NCBI RefSeq assembly: GCF_016428915.1
Contig: NZ_JAELTP010000041.1
Coordinates: 1 to 45,600 of the forward strand
DNA from: Pandoraea sp. ASV26
GTDB taxonomy: Bacteria > Pseudomonadota > Gammaproteobacteria > Burkholderiales > Burkholderiaceae
DNA: 45,600 bases
Direction: 5' to 3'
Shown: one piece after another, positions 7,569 to 16,360 of the stretch
Numbering within the stretch: the stretch's first letter is position 1
How the letters are laid out: every line of letters begins with the position of its first letter
Notes under the pieces: generated by a model
What the model saw: only the letters and a program-made list of their open reading frames with translations
What the model was told of the DNA's origin: nothing
Database searches by the model: none
Translations under genes and position numbers: made by a program

Positions 7569-9143
7569 TCAACCCAGCGCGCCGATAAGTGCGCCGAGCT
7601 TCGCTGCAAGCGTCGCGTTGTCCGCCGCGACACCCCACACGTAATGGTCCGGGCGCACGATCGCCGCGTGGCATCCGTGACGCGCGAACCAGCCTGCCAA
7701 TACGCCTTCGCGCTCGGCCACGACAGCGGGCTTGCCCGTCGAGTCCGTCGCTGCTGCGCTGGCATGCTGCGTCAGCACGATGGCGCGCGCGCCAAGATCG
7801 CGCACCGCCGCCGACACGCCGCCGTCGAGCAGCGCGGCGTCATCCACGACCACACGCCAGCCGCCGCCGACTACCTCGTCGAGCAGCGCGCTGCCGTCGG
7901 TGGCGCTCGCCACCAGCGGCTGCGGGAACAGTGTGCCGTTCACGCTCGCGCCGTCGCCGTCCAGCAGCCCGCTTTGCAGCGGCGGTACGATTTCCTGACG
8001 CGTGATGGTCTTGACCACGCCGCCAGCCTCGGCCAGCAAGCGTGCATCGCGTGCCGCTGCGGCTGCTTCATCGCGCTCGCAGATCACGCGGCCGATTTCC
8101 TTGATGCGCGTGGTGAGCATCGTGACGTGCGCCTTGCGCTCGACCTGATAGGTATCGAGCAGTGCGTCGGCAGCGCCGCCGCGCATCACGCGAGCGAGCT
8201 TCCAGACGAGGTTGACTACGTCGCGCACCCCCTGGCACATGCCTTGCCCGATGAACGGCGGTTGCTGGTGCGCGGCATCGCCCGCGATGAACACGCGACC
8301 GCGCCGCCATTCGCTCGCGACCAGCGCGTGAAAGCGATAGCTGGCCGCGCGCCACATCTGGCCGTCTTCCGGCGTGAGCCAGCGCGAGAGCAGTTGCCAC
8401 ACGTTGGCTTCCTTCTGCATCTCGAGCGGGTCTTCGTCCGGCGACAACATGATTTCCCAGCGGCGATGGCCACCCGGCCCGACGATGTACGTGCACGGAC
8501 GCTTCGGCTCGCAGTACTGGATGGCCGTCTTCGGCAGCTTCGCCAGCCCCTGTTCGTTGACCATCACGTCGACGACCACCCACGGTTCGTCGAACACGAG
8601 GTCTTCCAGCGCGATGCCCAACTTCGTGCGCACGAAGCTCGATGCACCGTCGGCGGCGATCAGGTACTTCGCCGTCACGCTGCGCTCGGCGCCGGTGTCG
8701 TCACGCAGTCGCGCGCTCACCTGCTCGCCATCGTCGTGGAAGTCGATCAGCTCCGTGCCGAGCGCCACGCTGATGCAGTCATACGACTCGGCCTGTGCGC
8801 GCAATTCGCGCTCCACCGGCGGCTGCGTGAACGTCATCGTCGGCGTGTAGCCCAGCGGATAGGGCTTCGGCACCGTATCGATGCGCTTGATCAACTGACC
8901 TTGCGTGCCGTAGTACTCCGACGCCGGAAACACGTCGACATACGGGGCGATGCGCTGCGCCAGACCGAGGTCCTGGAAGATGCGCATGATCTCGTGGTCG
9001 AGCGCGATGGCACGCGGCTTGTCGTAAACCTCACGTGCACGGTCCACGCACAGCGTGCGCACGCCGAGCTTGCCGAGCAGGTTCGCGGCGACGGCCCCCG
9101 AAGGACCGAAGCCGGATATGAGAACGTCGAAAGACTCGCTCAT
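7569..9143 (-). CDS. FAD-dependent aromatic monooxygenase, MhpA-like (3-HPP hydroxylase family)
   Basis: 524-aa class A flavoprotein monooxygenase, predicted to hydroxylate a phenolic ring using NAD(P)H and O2. Visible parts are the GxGxxG FAD motif (ISGFGPSGAVAANLLGKLG, residues 9-27), the DG motif region (LIAADGASSFVRTKLG), the GD motif (VFIAGDAAHQQPPFIGQGM) and a C-terminal thioredoxin-like domain typical of MhpA/PheA-type enzymes. The PRAIALDHEIMRIFQDLGL segment matches the MhpA pattern. Start is the ATG at 9143, 5 bp after the FAH gene stop, with GAGGGCAAG as ribosome site; the frame extends further upstream but lies inside the FAH gene. It acts just before the VOC dioxygenase in the inferred pathway. 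The exact substrate is unknown. Confidence 0.9.
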   Translation of the reverse strand: MSESFDVLISGFGPSGAVAANLLGKLGVRTLCVDRAREVYDKPRAIALDHEIMRIFQDLGLAQRIAPYVDVFPASEYYGTQGQLIKRIDTVPKPYPLGYTPTMTFTQPPVERELRAQAESYDCISVALGTELIDFHDDGEQVSARLRDDTGAERSVTAKYLIAADGASSFVRTKLGIALEDLVFDEPWVVVDVMVNEQGLAKLPKTAIQYCEPKRPCTYIVGPGGHRRWEIMLSPDEDPLEMQKEANVWQLLSRWLTPEDGQMWRAASYRFHALVASEWRRGRVFIAGDAAHQQPPFIGQGMCQGVRDVVNLVWKLARVMRGGAADALLDTYQVERKAHVTMLTTRIKEIGRVICERDEAAAAARDARLLAEAGGVVKTITRQEIVPPLQSGLLDGDGASVNGTLFPQPLVASATDGSALLDEVVGGGWRVVVDDAALLDGGVSAAVRDLGARAIVLTQHASAAATDSTGKPAVVAEREGVLAGWFARHGCHAAIVRPDHYVWGVAADNATLAAKLGALIGALG

Positions 9144-9148
9144 GACGC

Positions 9149-10018
9149 TCACTTGCCCTCGACTTCGTCTTGCACGAGATTCGACAGCACGCCGATGCGC
9201 TCGATGTCCACTTCGACACGGTCGCCGTCCTTCATCCACACCGGCGGGGTGCGGGCGAAGCCGACACCGGCCGGCGTGCCCATGGCGATCACGTCGCCCG
9301 GTTCCAGCGTCAGGCATTCCGAGAGCAGTTCAATGGTCTCGGCAACGCCCCAGATCATGTCCGACGTGTTGGTCTTCTGCATCACCTGACCGTTCAGGCG
9401 CAGTTCCATCTTCAGGTCGGTGGCGCCGGCCGGCACGTCTTCCGGCGTCACGATCCACGGACCGAACGCGCCGGTGCCGTCGAAGTTCTTGCCGATGGTC
9501 CATTGCGACGTGCGCTTCTGGAAGTCGCGCACCGACACGTCGTTAAAACAGGCGTAGCCGAACACGTGCTCCAGCGCGTTTTCGCGTTTGATGTGACGGC
9601 CGCCCTTGCCGATCACCACGGCGAGTTCGGCTTCGTAATCGAGCTTCTCCGACACGTACGGACGGATCACCGGATCGCCGTGCGCAATCAGCGACGTGGC
9701 GCCGCGAAAGAAGATCAGCGGATAGACGGGCTTGAGGTTGCCGCCTTCCTTGGCGTGGTCGTAGAAGTTGTGGCCCAGGCACACGATCTTGCCCGGACGC
9801 GGCACGGCCGGGGCGAGTGTCACGTCCGAGACGCGCACGCGATGGCTGCTGCGCGCATCGATCGCACGGCGCGCGGCGGCGAGCACGTCCACGCCCTGCT
9901 CCAGCGCTTCGCGCAGGTCGGCGGGCACGCCTTCGGCGGCGGCCAGATCGATCACGTCGTCACCGTCGATCACGCCCAGGCGGTTCTGCGATGCTTGCTT
10001 GAAGGTTACGAATTTCAC
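9149..10018 (-). CDS. Fumarylacetoacetate hydrolase (FAH) family protein
   Basis: 289-aa hydrolase or isomerase of the FAH superfamily, which cleaves C-C bonds in or isomerises keto-acid products of ring cleavage. The conserved core is present: VCLGHNFYDHAKEGG, the metal ligands in KLDYEAELAVVIGKGGR (ExE), the Asp in ACFNDVSVRDFQ, the active-site Lys region SQWTIGKNFDGTGAFGPWIV, and the closing GDVIAMGTPAGVGFA. Start was set at the GTG at 10018 (KFVTFKQASQ), 8 nt after GGAG; the longer frame to 10096 lacks similarity. It lies between the VOC dioxygenase (85-bp spacer with hairpins) and the monooxygenase (5 bp). It probably processes the dioxygenase product. Confidence 0.92.
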   Translation of the reverse strand: MKFVTFKQASQNRLGVIDGDDVIDLAAAEGVPADLREALEQGVDVLAAARRAIDARSSHRVRVSDVTLAPAVPRPGKIVCLGHNFYDHAKEGGNLKPVYPLIFFRGATSLIAHGDPVIRPYVSEKLDYEAELAVVIGKGGRHIKRENALEHVFGYACFNDVSVRDFQKRTSQWTIGKNFDGTGAFGPWIVTPEDVPAGATDLKMELRLNGQVMQKTNTSDMIWGVAETIELLSECLTLEPGDVIAMGTPAGVGFARTPPVWMKDGDRVEVDIERIGVLSNLVQDEVEGK

Positions 10019-10043
10019 TGTCTGTCTCCGTGTGTGTGGCAAA

Positions 10044-10076
10044 CGCGGCACGCGTGCCGCGGGCCTCTCGTGAGGC
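10044..10076 (-). other. Double hairpin in the VOC-FAH spacer
   Basis: An 18-bp perfect palindrome CGCGGCACGCGTGCCGCG (10044-10061) is followed at once by GCCTC-TCGT-GAGGC (10063-10076). On the transcript both form hairpins between the dioxygenase stop and the FAH start. A role in mRNA processing or differential expression is inferred. The palindrome could equally be a protein-binding site. Confidence 0.45.
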
Positions 10077-10103
10077 ACCGCCGACAGGTCCCGCAAAGGT
10101 TCG

Positions 10104-11009
10104 TCATGCGTTGTTGATGGATTGAAAACGGATGGTCTTTTGCGCGGCCTTCAGTTGCGGCGACGGCGACACGCCGATGCCCCACTGGTCGATGCGTCCC
10201 GGCGGCCACTTCCAGTCGTCGGGACCGCCCGTGCGATAGGTGTCGTCCACTTGCAGCACGTCGGCGGTGTACTCGATGACGAAATCGAACGGGCCGAGGA
10301 AGTACGCGAACACGTTGTTGCCCGGACCGTGGCGGCCCACGCCCCACTGGATCGGATAGCCGGCGTCGTTCATGCGACCGCCGCCGCGCATCACCGAATC
10401 GATGTCCGGCATGACAAAGGCGATGTGGTTGAGGCTGTTCTCTTCGGCGTCGGCCAGCGCGATGCTGTGGTGATCGCTGCCGCAACGCATGAAGGCCATG
10501 ATGCGCGTGCGGTCCGACAGACGAAAGCCGAGCGCGTCTTCGAAGAAGCGCTGCGCGACGGCCACGTTCTCGCTGTTCATCACCACATGCGTGATCTTGA
10601 CCGGACGGTCGGCACGCGCCTCGGTATCCTGCCAGCGGATGTCGCCAACGATGAACCGCAGCACACGGCCCTGCGGGTCCTGCGCGATCAACTCGGTTCC
10701 GCCGCCCGGCTCGGTCACGGCTTGCGGACCGGCGACGATACGGCCGCCGTTGGCGGGAATCGCTTCGACCAACTGGTCGAGCGATGCCCGCGACGGCACG
10801 TTGAAATCGACGCTGCGCACATCGGCACGATCGCTCCGGTGCAGGGCGAGCACGTGATGCGCTTCGCCCGTACCGCGCAGATAGACGGCGTCATCGGTGC
10901 GGGCGACGACGGCGAGATGCCACGTCTCGGTGTAGAAGGTTTCGGCGAGTGCGAGATCCGGCACGCCGATCGCAATGCCGCGCAGCGCGCTGACGGGCGA
11001 TGACTTCAT
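10104..11009 (-). CDS. VOC-family ring-cleavage (extradiol-type) dioxygenase
   Basis: 301 aa with two vicinal-oxygen-chelate modules (about residues 8-125 and 138-260). The C-terminal module carries the iron triad expected for type I extradiol dioxygenases: His141 in VKITHVVMNS, His195 in SLNHIAFVM and Glu246 in FDFVIEYTAD. The WKWPPGRIDQWG tail also recalls 2,3-dihydroxybiphenyl dioxygenase relatives. It would open a catechol-type ring made by the neighbouring monooxygenase. The start overlaps the upstream amidohydrolase stop as ATGA, so the two are translationally coupled. An 85-bp spacer separates it from the FAH gene. It is short for classical BphC but in range for catechol-2,3-dioxygenase-like relatives. 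Confidence 0.85.
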   Translation of the reverse strand: MKSSPVSALRGIAIGVPDLALAETFYTETWHLAVVARTDDAVYLRGTGEAHHVLALHRSDRADVRSVDFNVPSRASLDQLVEAIPANGGRIVAGPQAVTEPGGGTELIAQDPQGRVLRFIVGDIRWQDTEARADRPVKITHVVMNSENVAVAQRFFEDALGFRLSDRTRIMAFMRCGSDHHSIALADAEENSLNHIAFVMPDIDSVMRGGGRMNDAGYPIQWGVGRHGPGNNVFAYFLGPFDFVIEYTADVLQVDDTYRTGGPDDWKWPPGRIDQWGIGVSPSPQLKAAQKTIRFQSINNA

Positions 11010-12064
11010 GCATGACTCCTGGAAGCGATGCCGAGGAAGCGCTCGGCATTCAGATGAACGAGATGCGCGCGCACGTCGGCGTCGGCGCAGGCCTGCGTGA
11101 GACGCGCCACCGGGGCGTGCTCGCGAAAGGCGAACGGATAGTCGGTGCCCAGCATCAGTTGTGTGTGCCCGAACTGGTGAATCAGATGCGCGAGGGTGTC
11201 GTCGTCGAACACCAGCGTGTCGTAGAACAGGCGGCGCGCCTGCTCGCGCGGCGCCACCTCCATCGTTTCGGCCAGCGGCGCGAAAACCTGGTGTGCCTGC
11301 TGCAAGCGCGGCAGCAGCGACGCCAGCGTGCCGCCCCCGTGACTGAACGCAATGCGCAGACGCGCACGACGCACGATCAGGTTGCTGGTCAGCACGGACG
11401 CGGCAGCAAGACCGACGTCCGTCGGATAGCCCAGCGCCTGCAACAGCGGCTTCGGCCCGATCAGTCGCTCCTTGCCGGCAGGACGCAATGCGTGCACGAA
11501 GATCGCGGCACCCAAAGCTTCGGCGGCTTCGAAGAAGGCGTCGAACTGCGGCGCGCCGACCGGCGCACCGTTGATGTTGCTGCCCAGCTCCACACCCGCG
11601 AAGGCGCCGGTGTTCATGAGTCGTTCAAGCTCGGCGATGGCCAGATCGAGATCCTGCATCGGTACCGCACCGAGGCCGATGAAGCGCGACGGCGCGCTCG
11701 CCACCATGGCCTCGATCTCGTCGTTCAGGAAGCGGTTCAGATGGGCGCCATCCTGCGCGGGCAGCCAGTAGCCGAGCAGTTCGGGCATCGGCGAAAGCGC
11801 CTGCACGCCAACCTGTTGCGCGGCCATGTCTTCGAGGCGTTTGCCGGCATCCCAGCAGCGCTCCGACACCGTGCGATACAGCCCGCCGTCGATCATCACG
11901 TGGCGATGGCATTCGTGCGCCGGCGCCATCGACGGCCAGCCGGCCGGCGGCACGCCCAGCGCCGCCGGGAAATGCCCGGGCACGATATGACAGTGCACGT
12001 CGATGCCCGGCATGCCGGGGCACCCGCAGGCGCGCACCATGCTGGCGCTCGCGCCGTCACTCAT
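11006..12064 (-). CDS. Amidohydrolase family protein, ACMSD / 6-methylsalicylate decarboxylase-like
   Basis: 352-aa metal-dependent TIM-barrel protein of amidohydrolase-2 type, a group with many non-oxidative decarboxylases (ACMSD, gamma-resorcylate decarboxylase) and some hydrolases. The metal motif HxH is in GIDVHCHIVPG (His24, His26); other ligands are likely in AIFVHALRP, RIAFSHGGG and the catalytic Asp of LGTDYPFAF. Start was set at the ATG at 12064, which overlaps the stop of the preceding HbpS-like gene; the longer frame belongs to that gene. Its stop overlaps the VOC dioxygenase start by 4 bp. A decarboxylation or hydrolysis step in the same aromatic pathway is likely. Confidence 0.88.
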   Translation of the reverse strand: MSDGASASMVRACGCPGMPGIDVHCHIVPGHFPAALGVPPAGWPSMAPAHECHRHVMIDGGLYRTVSERCWDAGKRLEDMAAQQVGVQALSPMPELLGYWLPAQDGAHLNRFLNDEIEAMVASAPSRFIGLGAVPMQDLDLAIAELERLMNTGAFAGVELGSNINGAPVGAPQFDAFFEAAEALGAAIFVHALRPAGKERLIGPKPLLQALGYPTDVGLAAASVLTSNLIVRRARLRIAFSHGGGTLASLLPRLQQAHQVFAPLAETMEVAPREQARRLFYDTLVFDDDTLAHLIHQFGHTQLMLGTDYPFAFREHAPVARLTQACADADVRAHLVHLNAERFLGIASRSHA

Positions 12065-12485
12065 GACGCAGCCCCGCAGCGACCACGCCCGCGATGCAGA
12101 TGGCTTCGTCCTCGTCGCCGGTGCCGCCAGAAGCGCCCACTGCACCGACGATCGTGCCGTCGGCATCGCGAATCGGGACGGCGCCGGTTTGCGGAATGAA
12201 CTTGCCGCCGTGCGTGACCGCCAGCGACTGGAAGAACACCGGGTTGTCCTGCGCGCGCTGCCAAAGTGCGCGGCTCGATGCGCCCATGCTCACGCAGCCC
12301 CACGCCTTGCCCGTGGCGATGTCGACGCGCGACATTGAAGCGCCGTCCTCACGCTGCACGGCTTTCAGATGACCGGCGGCATCGACCACCACCACGGCCA
12401 TTGCCTTGTAGTTTTTAGCGCGCGCGGCTTCGAGGGCGGCGGCGATGATCCGGTTGGCCTGGGCCAACGTCAGGACGGATGCCAT
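12057..12485 (-). CDS. HbpS/GlcG-like (DUF336) protein
   Basis: 142-aa single-domain protein of the heme-binding HbpS / GlcG / DUF336 family. Visible features are the N-terminal LTLAQANRIIAAALEAARAK, the strand AVVVVDAAGHLKAVQREDGA, the helix ATGKAWGCVSMGASSRAL and the glycine-rich GAVGASGGTGDEDEAICIAG. Members bind heme or cobalamin, or act as small accessory or degradative proteins within catabolic operons; the biochemical role here is unknown. Start is the ATG at 12485, with GGAGACA about 7 nt upstream. It is the first gene of the leftward operon and overlaps the amidohydrolase gene. Confidence 0.88.
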   Translation of the reverse strand: MASVLTLAQANRIIAAALEAARAKNYKAMAVVVVDAAGHLKAVQREDGASMSRVDIATGKAWGCVSMGASSRALWQRAQDNPVFFQSLAVTHGGKFIPQTGAVPIRDADGTIVGAVGASGGTGDEDEAICIAGVVAAGLRHE

Positions 12486-12544
12486 GCGGCTTTGTCTCCA
12501 TGTTGTCGCCCGAGTCTGCCCGGGCAATCCGTGCGAAAAATTAT

Positions 12545-12579
12545 ATATACAAAAATATTGATTTCCAATTTTTGTACAC
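12545..12579. promoter_or_regulatory. Candidate GntR operators between HbpS-like gene and FCD-GntR gene
   Basis: Two copies of a shared motif lie in a very AT-rich patch. ATATACAAAAAT is at 12545-12556 on the plus strand, and GTGTACAAAAATT at 12567-12579 on the minus strand. They face each other as an imperfect inverted pair. A third copy, GTATACAAAAATT, occurs at 13621-13633 before the rightward operon. The TGTATACA-type core resembles sites of other FCD-GntR regulators, so the encoded GntR protein is the likely binder. Confidence 0.6.
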
Positions 12580-12699
12580 AAATTATCGTAAACACCTAGC
12601 TTTTGGCAAACTCGCTGACAGAAGGTGCTTTCAGATATACTTGCGCCAGATTTCCCGGCAACTCGTGCCCATTCCAGAGACTTCACTGTGTCCCGCGCC

Positions 12700-13422
12700 A
12701 TGTCCCGTCTTTCCGAAATGACGTCCGCCGCCCAGCCTGCGGGCCAAGCCGGCTCGACCGTCACGCTGGCGACGAACCTGTATGACCGACTGCGCGCCGA
12801 CCTGCTACAGGGCAAGCTGGAGCCGGGTCGAAAGTTGCAGATCGAATTCCTTTGCGAGCAATATCAGGCGGGGCAGACGCCCGTGCGCGAAGCGCTCAAC
12901 CGCCTCACGTCGGACGGTCTCGTCGAGCGCCGCGACCAGCGGGGCTTTGCGGTGGCCGGCATCAGCGCCGCCGATCTGCGCGAGATCACGCGTACGCGCG
13001 TGTGGCTGGAAGAAGTGGCCCTGCGCGAAGCCTTTGCCGCCGACGCTCCCGAGTGGGAAGAAGCGCTCGTGCTCGCGTATCACCGTCTGTCCAAGGTGCC
13101 GCGCTCGCTGTCGGAGACCGAGTACAAGGAAAATCCGGAGTGGGAGCGCCTGCATCGCGCGTTCCACCGCACGCTCATCGGCGGCTGCCAGTCGCGCTGG
13201 CTGCTGGGCTTCTGCGAGCAGCTCTCCGACCAGCTCTATCGCTACCGTCAGTTGTCGGTGCGCCGCATCTATCCGAATCGTCATGAGCGCGAAGAGCACA
13301 AGGCCATGCTCGATGCCGTGATCGAGCGCGACGCCCCGCGCGCCATCGCGCTGATGAGAACGCACTACGAAACCACGGCCGACATCATCCTGGCCGACGC
13401 CAAGCTCTTCCCCAACGAGTAA
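12700..13422 (+). CDS. FCD-GntR transcriptional regulator of the aromatic cluster
   Basis: 240-aa regulator with a winged helix (LATNLYDRLRADLLQGKLEP, then CEQYQAGQTPVREALNRLTS) and an FCD effector domain. The latter has likely metal ligands in RLHRAFHRTLIGGC, REEHKAMLDAVIERD and MRTHYETTADI. The closest pattern is the CsiR-like subgroup. It sits between two outward-facing catabolic operons and probably represses both through the TRTACAAAAAT sites at 12545, 12567 and 13621. Start is uncertain: ATG at 12700 was chosen, but GTG at 12688 and further upstream codons keep the frame, and no strong ribosome site decides. Confidence 0.9.
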   Translation: MSRLSEMTSAAQPAGQAGSTVTLATNLYDRLRADLLQGKLEPGRKLQIEFLCEQYQAGQTPVREALNRLTSDGLVERRDQRGFAVAGISAADLREITRTRVWLEEVALREAFAADAPEWEEALVLAYHRLSKVPRSLSETEYKENPEWERLHRAFHRTLIGGCQSRWLLGFCEQLSDQLYRYRQLSVRRIYPNRHEREEHKAMLDAVIERDAPRAIALMRTHYETTADIILADAKLFPNE

Positions 13423-13781
13423 GTCCCCCGGGCACGGCGCCTTGCTGCGCGCCGCCCGCCTCGCGGTTTCCTGCCCTTTCGTCCCCTGACGCTCAGCCAC
13501 ACCGGCCATCGCCGGCATGATGCGCTTGCGCGCAATCCGCTACGGCGCGTCGCTGTGCCACATCGCGATGGCTCGTGCGGCACCGCATCGCCGCGCGAAA
13601 TCACACCATCGCCGGAAAATGTATACAAAAATTACGATACAAGACTTTTATATCCGATGCCCGTCGATTTCCTGATAGGAGGTATCGCGAAACACACGAG
13701 CATCGAAAAAGGGCTGTCCCTAGAATTTTCGTCAGCATGTCGACAGAACATGCCACCGAACGAAAAGATGGAGACAGTCAC
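13423..13781. other. Intergenic region before the rightward catabolic operon
   Basis: 359 bp between the GntR gene and the MFS gene. The first half is GC-rich with no recognisable gene. The second half holds the AT-rich GntR-type motif at 13621-13633, followed by gatacaag and tttatatcc, a plausible promoter stretch, and a long leader to the MFS start. A frame in the MFS register opens upstream at 13575 but has no homologous look. Confidence 0.6.
13621..13633 (+). promoter_or_regulatory. Third copy of the GTRTACAAAAATT motif
   Basis: GTATACAAAAATT matches the minus-strand copy at 12567-12579 in 12 of 13 positions. It lies 149 bp before the MFS start codon and close to AT-rich promoter-like bases. 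It is a candidate operator linking the rightward operon to the same GntR regulator. Confidence 0.55.
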
Positions 13782-14960
13782 ATGAAGCTTCCCCGCACGC
13801 AGGCGGCGGCGTTGATCGTGGCGCACGTGGTCGGCATGATCGACCTCGTGGCCCTGCCGCTCTGGATCGGCGCCCTGATGAACCGTTTCGGCTGGAATCC
13901 GGCCGAGGCAGGCTTTCAGGTCACCGCGTACCTCACCTGTGCCGTGCTCGCGAGCGCCTGGCTCGCCCCGCGCAGCCCCCGCATTCGCGGCCGTCGCGCC
14001 GCCACCCTGAGTTATCTCGTTGCCGCAGCCGCCTTCGGTGGTCTTGCCGTCGCCCCGTCGTTTGCGCTCGTCGCCGCGCTGCACGTGCTGGCAGGCGCCG
14101 GTGTCGGTTGCGGCCTGTCGTTGGCGCACGGCGCGATCGCCCGCACCGCCAACCCGCACCGCCTGTTCGCCTGCGCCCACCTGGGGCTGGGCCTGTTCGG
14201 CATCGCCTTCTTCGCGCTCACGCCGCTGGCTATCGAACAGTTCGGCCCGGCCGCGCTGTTCCAGATCTTCTGCGGCTTGTGCCTGTTGGCCGCCGTGGTG
14301 AATGCCGTGGCGTTCCCCGTCGCCGACGATCGTGCGACGCCGGCGCATGCTGCGCCCGACGCACGCCAGCCGCTCGACAAACGCTGCGGGTGGATCATCG
14401 GCGGCATCGTGCTGATGGCGCTCAATCAAGCGCTGGTGTTCAGCTTCGTCGAACGCATCGGCGTGGCGCGCGGCTTCGCCCAGTCGCACGTGAATGCCGT
14501 GCTGGTCGCGTGCGGCTTCGTCAACCTGCTCCCGCCGCTGGCCGCCGCCCTGTTGCAGCGCCGCCTGCGCGCCACCACCGTGGCCGTCGCGGGCCCGGTC
14601 GCGCAGATCGTGCTGGCGCTCGTCATCAGCCAGTCGGCCGATTTCGCACCGTATGCGCTCGCCACCGCCTGCTGGGTGTTCGCGATGATCTTCACGCACA
14701 CGTTCCTCTTTGGCCTGCTGGCGCGCCTCGACCCGACCGGCCGTGCGAATGCGTCCACGCCCGCGATGCTGATGTCGGGGTCCGCCATCGGTCCGCTGCT
14801 CGGCGGTCTGCTGATCGTGCGTTTCGGCTTCGGTGCGCTCGGCGTCGCCGCCACGGTCATCGGCCTGGCCTGCGTGATGCTGATGCGCCGGGTCCGCGAC
14901 AGCGATGCATCGTTAGACGCCACAGGCGCCGGCGCGGCACAGTCGCCCGGGCAGGCCTGA
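13782..14960 (+). CDS. MFS transporter
   Basis: 392-aa inner-membrane protein with about twelve hydrophobic helices (for example IVAHVVGMIDLVALPLWIGA at the start, and MLMSGSAIGPLLGGLLIV late). The family is the sugar/drug-type MFS; it lacks the AAHS DGYD mark seen in the other permease of the cluster, so the two carriers are not duplicates. Start at the ATG at 13782 is fixed by GGAGACAGTCAC before it. It is the first gene of the rightward operon and is followed after 129 bp by an amidohydrolase. Direction of transport and substrate are unknown. Confidence 0.9.
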   Translation: MKLPRTQAAALIVAHVVGMIDLVALPLWIGALMNRFGWNPAEAGFQVTAYLTCAVLASAWLAPRSPRIRGRRAATLSYLVAAAAFGGLAVAPSFALVAALHVLAGAGVGCGLSLAHGAIARTANPHRLFACAHLGLGLFGIAFFALTPLAIEQFGPAALFQIFCGLCLLAAVVNAVAFPVADDRATPAHAAPDARQPLDKRCGWIIGGIVLMALNQALVFSFVERIGVARGFAQSHVNAVLVACGFVNLLPPLAAALLQRRLRATTVAVAGPVAQIVLALVISQSADFAPYALATACWVFAMIFTHTFLFGLLARLDPTGRANASTPAMLMSGSAIGPLLGGLLIVRFGFGALGVAATVIGLACVMLMRRVRDSDASLDATGAGAAQSPGQA

Positions 14961-15089
14961 ACAAGAGCGCTCGCTCCCGGCATCAATCCCGGCTTCATTC
15001 ACGTTTCCCCTGTCGTTTCACGCGCCGAGTCGGCGCCAGCCCGCACGCCGGTGTGCGTGCCGGGCGCCTGCACACCATGAGGTAAGCAC

Positions 15090-16352
15090 ATGTCTGGAAT
15101 GGTCTTTGAAGATATCCGCGTATTCGATGGCAGCGCCAGCCTGCCCTTCCCCGCGCAAGTGCGCGTCGAGGGCAACCGCATTACGGCTGTGGCCGCCGCA
15201 GGCACGCCGTCGCTCGCGCATCCCGGCGACACCGTCTATGCGTGCGGCGGCGCCACGCTGATGCCCGGCCTCGTCGAGGCCCACGCGCACCTGTCGTGGC
15301 CCAGCTCGGTCGAGCGCTTCGTGCCGGGCATGTCGCTGCCCACCGAGGAACTCGTGCTGACCACGGCGCGCAATGCCCGCATCCTGCTCGATCACGGCTT
15401 CACCAGCGCGTACTCGGCCGGGGCGCTCAACAAGCGCGTGGAAGTCGCGCTGGCGGAGCAGATCAATTCGGGCGGCATGCCCGGACCGCGTCTGGTGGCC
15501 TCATCGATCGAGCGGACCCCGCCCGTGGCCGAAGACGAACAGGCACTCAGCGCAGGCGAAGTCGACGAGCATGGCAAAGGCCCGGACGCGGTCCGCGCCT
15601 TCGTGCGCGGCTGCGCCGCGATGGGCGCGCGCTCGGTCAAGTTCCTTCTGTCTGGCGAAGATGCGCTGCAACCCGGCGCTTCGCAATTGCTGCTCTACAC
15701 GGAAGCGGAAGCCCGGGCCGCCGGCGATGCCGCGCGCGAACACGGCGTCTGGCTGGCGGCGCACGCGCAAGCGGCCGAAGCGGTGAAGATGGCGCTGCGC
15801 AACGGCTTCCGCGTGCTGTATCACTGCACGTACGCCGACGACGAAGCGCTCGACATGCTCGCCGCCGCGCGCGACGACATCTTCGTGGCACCGGCCATCG
15901 GCATCATTCAGGCGACGCTCGAAGCCAACCCGCCGCCGCACTTCGACATGAGCCACATGAAGCGCAGCGCCGCCGAGGTGAAGGCGCTCCAGCAAAAGCT
16001 GATCCCGGCCCTTCGTGCACGCGGCGTGCGCATCCTGCCGGGCGGCGACTACGGCTTCCCGTTCAATCCGAACGGACGCAACGCGCGCGACCTCGCGTTG
16101 TTCGTCGAACTGTTCGGCTATTCGCCGGCCGAGGCACTGCACGCCGCCACCGCACTGGGCGGCGAACTGATGGGCATGGGGCATGAACTCGGCCGCATCG
16201 CGACCGGTTATCTGGCCGACCTGCTGATCGTCGATGGCGATCCGTGTCAGGACGTGACGCTGTTGCAGGACAAGCAGCGACTGCTCGGCATCATGAAGGA
16301 CGGCCGCTTCCACAAGACGCCGGCCGGCTTCTTGCAAGCTGTCGCGGCGTGA
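15090..16352 (+). CDS. Amidohydrolase family protein, imidazolonepropionase / prolidase-like
   Basis: 420-aa metal-dependent hydrolase. It has the small composite beta domain at both ends (FEDIRVFDGSASLPFPAQVR and ATGYLADLLIVDGDP) and a TIM barrel between. Metal ligands are likely His65/His67 (LVEAHAHLSW), the Lys in ARSVKFLLSG (probably carboxylated), the His in WLAAHAQAAEA, the His in VLYHCTYAD and the Asp in PGGDYGF. Relatives cleave amide, lactam or peptide-like bonds, including aryl-amino acid conjugates such as ochratoxin. There is no signal peptide, so it is cytoplasmic. It is eight bases upstream of the alpha/beta hydrolase. It probably unmasks the aromatic substrate by cutting an amide or ester. 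Confidence 0.9.
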   Translation: MSGMVFEDIRVFDGSASLPFPAQVRVEGNRITAVAAAGTPSLAHPGDTVYACGGATLMPGLVEAHAHLSWPSSVERFVPGMSLPTEELVLTTARNARILLDHGFTSAYSAGALNKRVEVALAEQINSGGMPGPRLVASSIERTPPVAEDEQALSAGEVDEHGKGPDAVRAFVRGCAAMGARSVKFLLSGEDALQPGASQLLLYTEAEARAAGDAAREHGVWLAAHAQAAEAVKMALRNGFRVLYHCTYADDEALDMLAAARDDIFVAPAIGIIQATLEANPPPHFDMSHMKRSAAEVKALQQKLIPALRARGVRILPGGDYGFPFNPNGRNARDLALFVELFGYSPAEALHAATALGGELMGMGHELGRIATGYLADLLIVDGDPCQDVTLLQDKQRLLGIMKDGRFHKTPAGFLQAVAA

Positions 16353-16360
16353 GGAAAGCC

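Noticed and set aside
6074-7588. 504-codon plus-strand frame opposite the AAHS permease
   Set aside because: Extremely Arg/His/Gln-rich, typical of antisense frames; the permease on the other strand is clear.
7509-9389. 626-codon plus-strand frame opposite the monooxygenase
   Set aside because: Antisense shadow with low-complexity composition; the flavoprotein motifs are on the minus strand.
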